Below are positions 1 through 9,038 of a stretch of 64,000 nt of DNA, piece after piece. The notes beneath the pieces were generated by a model, which did not search any database, was not told the origin of the DNA, and saw only the letters and a program-made list of their open reading frames with translations. Both the position numbers and the translations under genes were made by a program. The number at the start of each line of letters is the position of its first letter. The first letter of the stretch is position 1. Source of the DNA: JAXLRU01 sp046330935 (GTDB lineage Bacteria; Actinomycetota; Actinomycetes; Actinomycetales; Kineosporiaceae); the NCBI GenBank assembly GCA_046330935.1, contig JAXLRU010000004.1, forward strand, positions 434,001-498,000, given 5' to 3'.

Positions 1-244
1 TTGAGCCGGGGGAAGACCAGGTCCGCAGTCCTACGGACCGCGGCGATCGGTCGGCGAGAGACGTAGAACCGCAGACCCAGAGTGTGCACTGCTCGGCGAA
101 GAGCGAGCTCCGGGGCCGTGTCGCGACCCTTGTTGGATCTCATGCTCCGCCGCACCCCAGGCGAGGACGCCCACGACTCCGCTTCGACCACGGCCCGCAC
201 GCTAGCGGCGCGCCGGCCACGAGCACGAGGACAGGACACTTAGC

Positions 245-1423
245 ATGACCTCCGTGACACGACCTCTGACCATGATCGACCTGTTCGCCGGGTGCGGGGG
301 GATGACCGTCGGCTTCGTCAAGGAAGGCTTCACCTCGATGCTCGCCGTCGAGTGGGACCGCGCCGCTGCCGCTACGTATGCCGTGAACTTCGGCGAGGGC
401 CACACGTTCTGGGGCGACATCGCCTCAGTGACTACCGACATGATCCCGCAGGTGGACGTCGTGATCGGCGGCCCGCCGTGTCAGGGGTTCTCGAACCTCG
501 GAAACAAGAGCGCAACGGATCCTCGGAATCAATTGTGGCGCGAGTACCTCCGCGTCGTCGCGACAGCTCGACCGAAGGTATTCGTTCTAGAGAACGTGGA
601 TCGTTTCTCCAAGAGCCCCGAGTTCCAGACGTTAATGGAAGAAGCTGATCACGGCGCCATACGTGAGTATGAGTTGACCTGGGGCGTACTCCTCGCCGCG
701 GACTACGGCGTAGCGCAACGTCGGCCGCGGACCATCGTCATCGGTTCGCGTATCGGTCGCATCGAACCCCCCTCTCCCACGCACTCAAAGACGGGTCGTG
801 ACGGGCGATTGCCGTGGGAGACGGTGCGTAGCCGCATCGCAGGCTTGCCGCTGACCCCGTCGACGACCGATCTGCCCGAGAGCCGAGTCGAGGTCTTCGG
901 TCAAATCATCCCCGGGCCGTTCAAGGGCTTGGACATTCACTTCGGTCGCAACCCCACGCCAAAGTCGCTTGAACGGTACGATCACGTCCCTCCTGGTGGC
1001 GGGCGTTTTGATGTCCCCTTTCACCTCCTTCCGCGATGCTGGCAAGAAAAGTCAGCAGGTACGACCGATGTCATGGGTCGCATGCGCTGGGATGCACCTT
1101 CGCTAACCATACGAACCGAGTTTTTCAAGCCCGAAAAGGGCCAGTATCTGCACCCACAGTGGGAGAAGGACGGTCGCCGAGTCAACCGCGTCATCACTCA
1201 TTACGAGGCTTCGCTCCTTCAGGACTTCCCGCCCGAATTTGTCTGGTGCGGCACAAAGACCCAGATCGCCAAGCAGATCGGAAACGCCGTCCCCCCAGGC
1301 CTCGCAGCCGCAATCGCACGACACATCCGCCCTCACCTCTTGCGGACTAATGGGTCCGGTTCGCCACTCGAGGACCACGAGCTAGGCAACGACAGGGTCC
1401 AGCTGACCCTGCCTTACCCCTGA
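245..1423 (+). CDS. DNA (cytosine-5) methyltransferase of a type II R-M system
   Basis: This 392-residue protein transfers a methyl group from S-adenosylmethionine to C5 of cytosine and should protect host DNA from the neighbouring endonuclease. Family motifs appear in the usual order: motif I (DLFAGCGG, residues 12-19), motif IV with the catalytic Cys in PPCQGFSN (Cys 79), motif VI ENV (116-118), motif VIII QRRPR (158-162) and motif X QIGNAVPP (about 344-351). The variable stretch before motif IX is the target-recognition domain. It converges with the NgoMIV-like endonuclease downstream. The ATG at 245 starts just before motif I, as is normal for the family. Base composition is less GC-rich than the later metabolic genes, which fits horizontal transfer. 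Confidence 0.95.
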   Translation: MTSVTRPLTMIDLFAGCGGMTVGFVKEGFTSMLAVEWDRAAAATYAVNFGEGHTFWGDIASVTTDMIPQVDVVIGGPPCQGFSNLGNKSATDPRNQLWREYLRVVATARPKVFVLENVDRFSKSPEFQTLMEEADHGAIREYELTWGVLLAADYGVAQRRPRTIVIGSRIGRIEPPSPTHSKTGRDGRLPWETVRSRIAGLPLTPSTTDLPESRVEVFGQIIPGPFKGLDIHFGRNPTPKSLERYDHVPPGGGRFDVPFHLLPRCWQEKSAGTTDVMGRMRWDAPSLTIRTEFFKPEKGQYLHPQWEKDGRRVNRVITHYEASLLQDFPPEFVWCGTKTQIAKQIGNAVPPGLAAAIARHIRPHLLRTNGSGSPLEDHELGNDRVQLTLPYP

Positions 1424-1663
1424 CTGGCCGCTGACCGCGACGGATGAGACCGGCCGAGGCCAATCTTAGTTCTTTCCGACCCTGCGCCACTAGCAGGTTA
1501 GAATCTTGGACGGAAACCGGTCAGCCGCGGTGTAAGACAGGGCCGAGATAGCGTCACATCAACCACGTGTCGGTCGACAACATAGACCATCACAGGCGAG
1601 TCGAGGCCGCGGCTCTGCTTGGCGTGACGTTCCACGCGGGCCGGAACTGAGTACCGCGAGCCA

Positions 1664-2533
1664 CTAGGAGCCTCCAATTACCTGGCACAGCTCCTCGTAG
1701 GGACGGAGCCGCCTTCCCGCAACCATTTCGGCCCACCTGCTCCGCTGCTCCCGCAAAGACTGCAACGTTGCGTGATGGTGGTCTTGGCGCTCCACCAGAT
1801 CGTCGAGCGCGGCGGCAATCGGCTCAAACAGGAGATGGTACACGGCGTCTATCTCTCCGGTCCCGCGCGCCAGAGAGATTAGGCGCCCCGGATGCGGTTC
1901 AGCCGTTACGACCACCAGATGAGGCGCTCTTCCGCGACGGTTCCTAACGAGTACCGCGAACTCCGTTCGAACATTCTGCGCACGATCGGATCGAAGTGTC
2001 AGCTTCGAGGAAACGGCGGCATGCAAAGGCAAAACCGCAGAACCTGCGACACCTTTCACGCCTACCATAACGTCCGTCTTCACGGCGTAGTCACCAGCAG
2101 CGTAAATGCGCAGCTCGGGATTCTCGCCAATGGCTCGTTGAAGTTCAGCGAGATGCTGGTACTGCGCGTAGTCCGAAGCGACCTTTGAACGCGAAACCTC
2201 CCACCGATCCCCGTCGAGTGATTCCACCAAGTCTCGCTCAAGTCCAGCCTCTAGGGCCGCGCCCTGCGCGGGTCTCCTAGAATTGCCGGGCCCCTCGTAG
2301 TCATCTGGCTCCGCCTGGAGCGAGGCTATCGTGAAATCCACCACTCGCGACTTCGGGATGCCCATTAACTCGAAGGCGCGCCCAGCTATGAGAGTGCTTG
2401 CGGTGTTGTTTAGATCTGCCAGGTTGGGACCAAAGGCCATCCCAAAATACTTCAGACACCGCGCTTGCGCTCTGTCCGTAGCTCTTTTCCAACCCAGCTG
2501 CTCACTGAACCAATCTGCTGACATGTCTAGCAT
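1664..2533 (-). CDS. NgoMIV-type CCGG-family type II restriction endonuclease
   Basis: This 289-residue protein resembles the NgoMIV/Cfr10I group of restriction enzymes, which cleave sites with a CCGG core (NgoMIV cuts GCCGGC). The sequence shows TD (Asp 154), then SSK (Ser 175, Lys 177), RSDR (181-184) and Glu 191. Their spacing equals that of the NgoMIV residues D140, S185, K187, R191/D193/R194 and E201: the Lys-to-Glu distance is 14 in both, and the RSDR base-reading motif starts 4 after the Lys. The exact outer bases of the site cannot be read here. A second in-frame ATG at 2524 (MSADWF) is an alternative start. It converges with the methyltransferase and diverges from the MORC-like gene. 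Confidence 0.85.
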   Translation of the reverse strand: MLDMSADWFSEQLGWKRATDRAQARCLKYFGMAFGPNLADLNNTASTLIAGRAFELMGIPKSRVVDFTIASLQAEPDDYEGPGNSRRPAQGAALEAGLERDLVESLDGDRWEVSRSKVASDYAQYQHLAELQRAIGENPELRIYAAGDYAVKTDVMVGVKGVAGSAVLPLHAAVSSKLTLRSDRAQNVRTEFAVLVRNRRGRAPHLVVVTAEPHPGRLISLARGTGEIDAVYHLLFEPIAAALDDLVERQDHHHATLQSLREQRSRWAEMVAGRRLRPYEELCQVIGGS

Positions 2534-2862
2534 CCTAGGGCACTTGCTCCACTGAGCCCGTGCTTCACTCGCCGCGGGGCGTTTAGCTCCTGACGTAGGA
2601 CCCCCGAGGGCGCGGGCCCCTCAGAGCGTCGTCAGTGCGGGTGCTCACTGAGCGGGACGGGCGCCCGCTGAGCTGGGCAGTCACCCGCCGTCGAGTTGCG
2701 GTCCGGTCGGCTCGCGGTCCCGCGGTGACGGTGCCGCGCCGCCAGTCAATGCGACAACAGGTGGGCGCGAGGCGACGCAATCAATGGAGCAGCCTGTCGC
2801 GGCCACTGGCTGGTAGTGTTCGTGTACGGTGCGCATGGCTCCAAGACCGCGTGGAGGGCGTT
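2534..2862. other. Divergent promoter region of the R-M locus
   Basis: This 329-bp stretch separates the divergently transcribed endonuclease and MORC-like ATPase genes. An upstream GTG extension of the ATPase frame reaches 2635, but its translation is Arg-rich and unlike any domain, so I treat it as non-coding. It must hold promoters for both genes. I see no controller-protein gene and no convincing operator. Confidence 0.5.
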
Positions 2863-4719
2863 ATGACAACACAATCCAAGAAAGTTCGGTTCAAGGTTAA
2901 GCCTCGGATTCTCGATCACTTTGGCATTGCCATGTACAACACCACGGCCAAGGCGCTGGCTGAACTTTGTTCAAATGCTTACGACGCAGACGCTTCGGTG
3001 GTCAAAATCACATATAGCGAGACCGCCATCTCGATCTCTGATAATGGATTGGGGATGACATTCGACGACCTGACGGAAGGGTACCTTGCGCTAGGCCGCG
3101 ATCGTCGACAGGATAACGAGTCACAGACTTCACCTGGCGGGCGCCCCGTGATCGGGAACAAGGGAATAGGAAAACTGGCTGGATTCGGCATCGCTAAAAC
3201 GATGATCGTCGATACTTGCAAGGATGGCCAGCGAACCGTGGTGGCCCTGAATCGTCAGGGCCTTGACGAAGCAGTTGACCTAGGGACCTTCACGTTTCCA
3301 GCGGAGGCGTCCTCCGCCCCACCTGGAGAGCACGGCACCACGGTCACTCTTGAAGAGATTCTGGAGTCGGTTACCCTCATCGACGACGACCAACTGAGAA
3401 GCTATCTTGCTCGCCATCTTCCATCCAGACCGGGTTGGCAAATATTTGTCAACAACATAGAGTGCTCGCCGTTAGATATCCCTGGCGAGCGATTCGAGAT
3501 CCGCGATGAGCTACCGGGGCTAGGCACCGTGACTGGGTACTACGTGGTCGCACGCGATCGCCGGGGTTTGACCCCAGGTTTCAGCGTTAGGGTACGCGGG
3601 CGAATTGTTCAAGAGGCGAGCCTGTTCGATCTGAATCAACAGTCGCATGGATACTTCAATCTTGTTCGGATTGTGGGGGAGCTAAACCCTGACTTCATCG
3701 ATTCGGTCGAGCCGTCTCAAGATGGCGCCAGCGGATCCTTCGTCATCAACACGAGCAGGAGTGGATTCAATCCTGAAGACCCGTCGGTGGTAGCTCTCGA
3801 GGGCTACGCTCGCCGCAAGCTCGAGAACATTGCGCATGGTCTAGCGAAAGAGCGCAGCAGCGAGCGGAAAGATAAGGCTCTTCGACGAAATCCTGGGTTC
3901 GAAGAAAGGCTTAAGCAGCTAGGTCCTGAGGTGTACGCGCGCCTTGACGCCAGCCTCGAGGCTCTCATAGATAAGCTGTCTCGCAACGAGACGGACGAGA
4001 CTGTGGACGAAGTCGTCGACATGATCATCAGATATTACGAGTCAGATTCTCTTCGGTTAATTCTGGACTCCGTGCGCGACTCCGCTCCCGAAGAGGTCGA
4101 GAGATTGGGCGAACTCCTCGCGCGCTACGGAACCGCGCAATTGGCCGAGGTGGCCGCGATCCTCTCCACCCAGCTAGAGGTCATTTCACTCCTTCAACGG
4201 AAGGTAGCGGATGGCGCACTGGAGAAAGAAATTCACGAGGTGATATCCAAGAATATATGGCTGTTGCGGAACGATCTTCAGTACTGGTTTGACAATCGTG
4301 CGTTCGCAACGCAACTCGAAGGTCGACTTGCAAGCGAATTCCAGTTTGCATCAGCCAGCAGGCCGGATCTCGTGTGTTTTGACGACCGAAACCTTGGGTC
4401 TGAACCAGGAGAAACGCCGCGCCGACTCGTGGTGATAGAGTTCAAACGTCCTGGCTTAGTGATCGGGACTCGCGAGCTCGCCCAGGTGATGCTCTACAAG
4501 AATATCTTCAAGTCGTCGCTGCCGGGCTTCACTCAGGACAACATCGAAGTGTATATCTTGGGCGATTCTTTCGATGACGCCTTTGACCGTGAAGGACTGT
4601 CCAGTCAGTACGTTATTCTCAGCTACAGCGAGCTCTTGGCGAACGCACATCACAGGTACCAGGTACTTTTCGACAGCCTTTCCCCACCGTCGCGTCCTAC
4701 CGGCCCGACCGAGACCTGA
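2863..4719 (+). CDS. MORC/GHKL-type ATPase with C-terminal PD-(D/E)XK-like domain, R-M associated
   Basis: This 618-residue protein starts with a GHKL (HSP90/MutL/histidine-kinase) ATPase fold. The N-box is ELCSNAYDAD (residues 34-43), followed by DNGLGM (60-65) and the glycine motif GNKGIGKLAG (98-107). The C-terminal third holds RPDLVCFDD (about 501) and VVIEFKRPG (Glu about 526, Lys 528), a D...ExK pattern typical of PD-(D/E)XK nucleases, related to DUF4263-like ends. Prokaryotic MORC-like ATPases are known from R-M loci, where they are proposed to act as DNA-remodelling partners of the endonuclease. Here the gene sits beside an endonuclease and a methyltransferase. The ATG at 2863 has a GGAGG box 6 nt upstream. 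AT-richer codons than the later genes suggest transfer. Confidence 0.8.
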   Translation: MTTQSKKVRFKVKPRILDHFGIAMYNTTAKALAELCSNAYDADASVVKITYSETAISISDNGLGMTFDDLTEGYLALGRDRRQDNESQTSPGGRPVIGNKGIGKLAGFGIAKTMIVDTCKDGQRTVVALNRQGLDEAVDLGTFTFPAEASSAPPGEHGTTVTLEEILESVTLIDDDQLRSYLARHLPSRPGWQIFVNNIECSPLDIPGERFEIRDELPGLGTVTGYYVVARDRRGLTPGFSVRVRGRIVQEASLFDLNQQSHGYFNLVRIVGELNPDFIDSVEPSQDGASGSFVINTSRSGFNPEDPSVVALEGYARRKLENIAHGLAKERSSERKDKALRRNPGFEERLKQLGPEVYARLDASLEALIDKLSRNETDETVDEVVDMIIRYYESDSLRLILDSVRDSAPEEVERLGELLARYGTAQLAEVAAILSTQLEVISLLQRKVADGALEKEIHEVISKNIWLLRNDLQYWFDNRAFATQLEGRLASEFQFASASRPDLVCFDDRNLGSEPGETPRRLVVIEFKRPGLVIGTRELAQVMLYKNIFKSSLPGFTQDNIEVYILGDSFDDAFDREGLSSQYVILSYSELLANAHHRYQVLFDSLSPPSRPTGPTET

Positions 4720-4903
4720 GGGGCGCGCCGCCGGGCGCACGTTGACCGTTCCGGACTGAGGTTTCCCATAGGACGCCCTCGAACGCGACCTGTCTGTCTT
4801 TTGACTACTTCGGCGTCGGCCCACGAATGGCTCGATTTTCGCCGCGCCCGATGGACCTGCGTCCACTACCGCGCCGAGGACCTCCACGACGTGAACCGTC
4901 GAG

Positions 4904-4950
4904 CCCGGACCGCACCTAGGACGGCACACGCGTCCTAGGTGCGGTCCGGG
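4904..4950. terminator. Perfect 19-bp stem, bidirectional terminator-like hairpin
   Basis: Arms 4904-4922 and 4932-4950 are exact reverse complements with a 9-nt loop. The hairpin lies between the 3' ends of the MORC-like gene and the convergent orphan gene. There is no U-tract, so it is a terminator of the stem-only kind common in actinobacteria. Confidence 0.75.
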
Positions 4951-4959
4951 TCTCGGAGT

Positions 4960-5619
4960 TCAGTGGGTCGCGATCGCGGTGCCGGTTGTCGGGTCATCCC
5001 GGCTGGACAGGTGCCAGAAACCGCACGCGTCGTGCTGGTAGACAGACCTGGGAGGTTCACCGAACCGCGGGTTCGCCTGCAGATGCCGCAATGCCTTCAC
5101 CGCGTCCTCGTGGTTGCGGTGGCTGGACGCCACCTCACAGCCGTCCGCATCTCCGCGTGGGATGGGTCTTGCGAAAGCCTGCTGCTCACGGCTCGTGGTA
5201 TGCCACCCAGCACAGTCATCACATCTGTAGACCGATTGCAAGACAGGGCCCGTCGGATTCCCCCTCCGGCGACTGCGGTCGACCTCGGCCCAGGCTATGT
5301 CCTCGCCGCTGTATCGCGTCTTGGCGCAGCGACGAACCGGGGCGTGGAGCAGGTCCCTAGTTGGGATGCGCGTCTGCTCAGCTACGACCTTCGCTGCCGT
5401 GGGTACGCCACCGGACGCAAGCGGCTGCGTCCGGGAGTCGCGTCGAGCCGGCAGCTCGGGTGTGACGTACGAATCTGTAGTGCTCGCACTGGGAGCGGAG
5501 AGCCTCAATCCATCCGGAAGGTCGAGCAGGACCTGACTGGAACTGTTGCGCGTAATCTGCACGCCCTCCAGTTCAAGAATTGATATCAGGCGCCGCAAAC
5601 GCTCTTCGGTTAAAGCCAT
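4960..5619 (-). CDS. Orphan protein with two zinc-finger-like CxxxWHxxS repeats
   Basis: I do not recognise the function of this 219-residue protein. Its C-terminal half contains the same short motif twice: YRCDDCAGWHTTSR (about residue 130) and YQHDACGFWHLSSR (about 195), each following a helix rich in Arg/Ala. The first copy keeps Cys-x-x-Cys...His. The second has replaced the first Cys with His. Such C-x-x-C-x-x-W-H units are seen in small phage and mobile-element proteins and may bind one zinc ion per unit. The ATG at 5619 has a GAGGAAGG box upstream. It belongs to the island between the R-M locus and the helicase remnant. Confidence 0.6.
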   Translation of the reverse strand: MALTEERLRRLISILELEGVQITRNSSSQVLLDLPDGLRLSAPSASTTDSYVTPELPARRDSRTQPLASGGVPTAAKVVAEQTRIPTRDLLHAPVRRCAKTRYSGEDIAWAEVDRSRRRGNPTGPVLQSVYRCDDCAGWHTTSREQQAFARPIPRGDADGCEVASSHRNHEDAVKALRHLQANPRFGEPPRSVYQHDACGFWHLSSRDDPTTGTAIATH

Positions 5620-6024
5620 AACTATCTACCTTCCTCTTGCTCTTCCAACTTCAAACCGGACGATGTTCTCGTAAGGTGGTGCGTCCACCGCACCGATGCC
5701 ACGAACTGTGCGCACCAGAGGCGGAGACGAAACCGATCCAAGTATGCGGGCTAGCGAGCGCATACGCCAGGCCTCGCCAGCAGGTGTCGGTCGCCCGGGA
5801 CTTCGGACCACGACACGGCCGGGACCACTGCGTCGGGCCGTTGTCGGGACCAGCGCTCGACAGCCACCTGGCCGCCATCATGATCTCCGCTGCGAAGTCG
5901 GGGCTCGAAGGGGCTCTTCGTACCTGGGGTGGGGCCGGGTTGACACGCCGAGGGCGGGCCATTCACCCAGGGCCGAGGCATCCAGGATCGGTAGGCACCC
6001 TGGCCGGTCAGCAACCAGCAGGAG
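5620..6024. other. Gene-free stretch with the 5' flank of the helicase remnant
   Basis: No credible gene is visible in these 405 bp. Open frames here are shadows without family signatures. Bases 5913-5958 are repeated at 8820-8865, beside the second, shortened copy of the helicase locus. Confidence 0.5.
5913..5958. repeat. Copy A of the repeat flanking the helicase remnant
   Basis: Bases 5913-5958 match 8820-8865 over about 46 positions with roughly 8 differences and one or two 1-nt gaps. Shared blocks include GCTCTTCGT, GACACGC and GAGGGCGGG. Copy A lies 67 bp before the helicase fragment. Confidence 0.65.
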
Positions 6025-7608
6025 ATGCTCGACGACCTCGACCGCGAGCACACCGTCCACGGTCGCACCCGCAACCTCGTCGTCGCCGCCACCGGAACCG
6101 TCACCACGATGCGCGCGCTCGGGTTCGTGAGCACCGTCGCCCACGCGCACTTCCTCGCCCGTCAGTTCACCGCGGCCGGCATCCGCGCCGTCGCGCTCGA
6201 CGCCTCCAGCAACTCCCAGCACCGGCAGGCGACACTGCGCGCCCTCCGCGACGGCGACGTCAAGCTCGTCGTCAGCGTCGACCTCTTCAACGAGGGTGTC
6301 GACGTCCCCGACGTCGACACGATCCTCATGCTGCGCCCCACCGAGTCAGCCACCGTCTTCCTGCAGCAGCTCGGGCGCGGGCTGCGGCGCAGCCCCGGCA
6401 AGTCCGTGCTCACGGTGCTCGACTTCATCGGCCACCAGAACAAGCGGTTCCGGTTCGACCTGCGCTACCGCGCGCTCACCGGCGTCTCCCGCCAAGGCCT
6501 CGTGGACGCCGTCCAGCACGGCTTCGCGTACCTGCCCGCCGGGACCCACCTGCAGCTCGACCGCGTCGCGACCGAGGCGGTGCTGGAGAACGTCCGCGCG
6601 CACGTGCCGTCCACAACCGCCAAGCTCGTCGACGACGTCCGCGAGCACGCCCGCCTGCGCAGCACCCAGGAGTACGCGCTCGCCGACTACCTGCACGACG
6701 CCGTCGCCGAACCCGCCGACATCTACGGCCGCACGACCTGGACGGCCGTCTGCCGCCGCGCGGGTCTCCGCGCGCCCGCGGTGTCGACGTCGGGGCCCGA
6801 CGCTGCGCGGGAGGAGGCCGACCTGCTGCGTCGCGTCCGGGCGCTCGCCCACGTCGACGACCTGCCACGCCTGGCCGTCTACCGCCAGCTCGTCACCGAC
6901 CCGGCGTCGTTCGATCTCGACGACGTCCCGCAGCGTCGCCTCGCCACGATGCTCTACTTCACGCTCTGGCCCGACGGGCGCGACGCCTCCCCCACCGTGG
7001 GCCTCGCCCGACGTCTGCTCCCCCACCCCGCCGTCGTCGCCGAACTGCTGCAGCTCTGGGACGTCGCCGAGGAACGCATCCCCCACGTCAGCTATCCGCT
7101 CGTGCAGCCCGACCTCGCCGGCGTGCCGCTGCGGGTGCACGCCCGCTACACGCGTGAGGAGATGCTCGCCGGGCTCGGCTGGGCACACCTCGACCCTGCT
7201 GGGCCCCGAGTGCCGCGCGGGCACGCCACCGGCACCCGGCAATTGCCGGAGCTGAACGCCGACGCGTTCGACATCACCTGGCGCAAGACCGAATCCGGGT
7301 ACTCCCCGTCCACCATGTACCGGGACTACGCGATCAGCCCCACCCGCATCCACTGGGAATCACCCGCCTCGCTGCGCACCGACTCCCCCGCCGCTGTTCG
7401 CTACCGGACCCACGCTGCGCACGGGCGGCACGTGCTGCTGTTCGCCCGCGAGGCGAAGACCGGGCCACTCGGCGCCCTGCCGCTGATGTTCCTCGGCACT
7501 GCGCGGTACGTGTCCGACCGTGGCGAGCTGCCCGTCTCGTTCACCTGGGACCTCGAACGGCCTCTTCCCGCCCAGATGCTCGTCCAGTCACAGCTGCTCA
7601 CAGGGTGA
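6025..7608 (+). pseudogene. Internally deleted DUF3427-type DEAD/DEAH helicase
   Basis: The 527-residue frame looks like the remains of a superfamily 2 helicase with a DUF3427 C-terminal region. It begins with the conserved start of the helicase core (QQEML upstream in frame, then NLVVAATGT at about residues 18-26), but the expected Walker A GKT and the whole DEAD-box half are missing. The sequence jumps directly to the second RecA domain (ALGFVSTVAHAHFLARQF). Later helicase motifs are intact: FNEGVDVPDVDTILMLRPT and QQLGRGLRR. The C-terminal region with WRKTESGYSPSTMYRDY is DUF3427-like. A stop codon at 5992-5994 blocks any N-terminal extension. It cannot be an active ATPase. Intact relatives often carry an N-terminal phospholipase-D nuclease and act in defence. 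Confidence 0.75.
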
Positions 7609-7640
7609 CCCCGAGGTATCCGATCGGATACCCTCACCCG

Positions 7641-8177
7641 ATGAGTGTCTGGCCATCTCTTCTCGCCTCAGTGAGGAACCGCGCTGGCCTCAGTCAGCTC
7701 GAGTGGGCCACTCTCGCCGCCACGTCGCGCCCGACCCTGTCCGCCTACGAGCACGGCCGAAAGGCCCCCAATGCCGACACACTTGAGCGCCTCGTCGCGG
7801 CCGCCGGGTTCCGCCTCGACGTTGCTCCGGTGGTGCGCTGGCACGAGCTGACCGTGGCCGGCGGACGACGTTGCTGGGTGCCCGACCGCTTGTGGCGACT
7901 CCCGCCAGGCGAGGCGTTCGCCGACGTCGTCCTGCCCCTGGAGTTGAACTGGTCCGCACCGGGGCGGCGGTTCGTGACCAGGGATCGACGCCAGCGTGCT
8001 CGGCTCTACGAGCTGCTGCTGCGTGAAGGGGCACCATCCGACATCGAACGCTGGGTGGACGGCGTCCTCCTTGCGGACGGCTGGCACGACCTCGTCCTGC
8101 CCCGCGCAGTCCGTGCGGCATGGCAGCCGGTACTCGATGCAGTGCTCGTCGGCACGCGCGCCGAGCAGGCGTCATGA
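7641..8177 (+). CDS. XRE-family helix-turn-helix protein, probable antitoxin
   Basis: This 178-residue protein starts with a Cro/CI-type helix-turn-helix (residues about 5-45; AGLSQLEWATLAATSRPTLS then AYEHGRKAPNADTLERL). A C-terminal region of about 120 residues follows, which I do not recognise. Its stop overlaps the start of the nucleotidyltransferase-like gene in an ATGA motif, indicating translational coupling. This is the arrangement of toxin-antitoxin operons where the first gene is an autoregulatory antitoxin. The ATG at 7641 is preferred over a GTG at 7605 because it begins right at the HTH domain. Confidence 0.75.
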   Translation: MSVWPSLLASVRNRAGLSQLEWATLAATSRPTLSAYEHGRKAPNADTLERLVAAAGFRLDVAPVVRWHELTVAGGRRCWVPDRLWRLPPGEAFADVVLPLELNWSAPGRRFVTRDRRQRARLYELLLREGAPSDIERWVDGVLLADGWHDLVLPRAVRAAWQPVLDAVLVGTRAEQAS

Positions 8178-8814
8178 CTCATCGCGCAGCCTCTCCCCTG
8201 ACGCGGTTCCAGCTCGACGTCGCCCGTCTGTTCTTCGAGCTGGCCGAGTCCGACGGCTTCCTGCTGGCAGGCGGCGCCGCCCTCGCAGCTCAGGGCCTGA
8301 GCGAGCGCCCAACCCAGGACCTCGACCTCTTTACCTCCCCGCATCACGGCTCGGTCCCAGCGGCGGTAGCGGCACTGGAGGCGGCGGCTCACGGTCGCGG
8401 CTGGTCCGTCACCAGGGTGCGCGGCGCGGACACGTTCGCCCGGCTCCTCGTCCACGGGGACAGCGAGGAGGTCCTCGTGGATCTCGCGATGGACTCAACC
8501 CCTCAGCGCCCACCGCTGATGAGCATCGCCGGTCCCGCACTCGACCCCGAGGAACTGGCCGGCCGCAAGCTCGTCGCACTGTTCGATAGGGCCGAGCCCG
8601 AGACTTCGTCGACGTCCAGGTGCTCGCCGAGCGATTCGGCAAGGCCCGACTCCTCGAACTGGCCGCCCTGACCGACGCGGGTTTCTCCGTCGACGTTCTC
8701 GCGGACATGCTCTGCACCCTGGGACGCTTCACGGACGACGAGATCCCCGCCAGCGACCCGACGTCCGTCCGGGCCTTTGCCGCCGCATGGGCGGCGGAGC
8801 TGCGCACGGCCTGA
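8174..8814 (+). pseudogene. AbiEii-like nucleotidyltransferase toxin, frameshifted
   Basis: The first frame (8174-about 8598) encodes a nucleotidyltransferase-fold protein with GLSERPTQDLDLFTS, where the DLD pair is the metal-binding motif. It continues to ELAGRKLVALFDRAEP. From about 8600 the coding continues one frame over as DFVDVQVLAERFGKARLLEL and ends at 8814. Adding one base to the C-run at about 8595-8600 would rejoin both parts (AEPRDFVDV) into a protein of about 213 residues. AbiEii-like toxins transfer nucleotides, for some members to tRNA, and are neutralised by their partner. The partner here is the XRE protein just upstream. It may be truly broken, or the missing C may be a sequencing error. 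Confidence 0.75.
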
Positions 8815-8819
8815 AGCTT

Positions 8820-8960
8820 GCTCTTCGTTGCTGAGGTGGGATCGGGGTCGACACGCGAGGGCGGGATCGAGTGGGCGCCGCCGTCCGAACCTGGTCTCGT
8901 TCACCTGGGAGCTCGAACGGTCCCTGCCCGCCCAGATGCTCGTCCAGTCGCAGCTGCTCA
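8820..8960 (+). repeat. Copy B: shortened duplicate of the helicase locus
   Basis: Bases 8820-8865 resemble 5913-5958, and bases 8894-8960 match 7534-7600 in about 62 of 67 positions, including the codons for SFTWELERSLPAQMLVQSQLL. Copy B is therefore the start and end of the helicase locus joined with about 1.6 kb missing between. The two copies bracket the XRE/nucleotidyltransferase pair. Confidence 0.7.
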
Positions 8961-9038
8961 CGAGCGGACGTGACAGCTCGCGCAAGCTCCCTGTGGACAA
9001 CGGAAATGGCTCCATCCGGGGCGGGCTAGGCTCCGGCC

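Noticed and set aside
2635..2862. N-terminal extension of the MORC-like ATPase from GTG 2635
   Set aside because: The extension is Arg-rich and without domain similarity. ATG 2863 has a good ribosome-binding site and starts at the GHKL fold.
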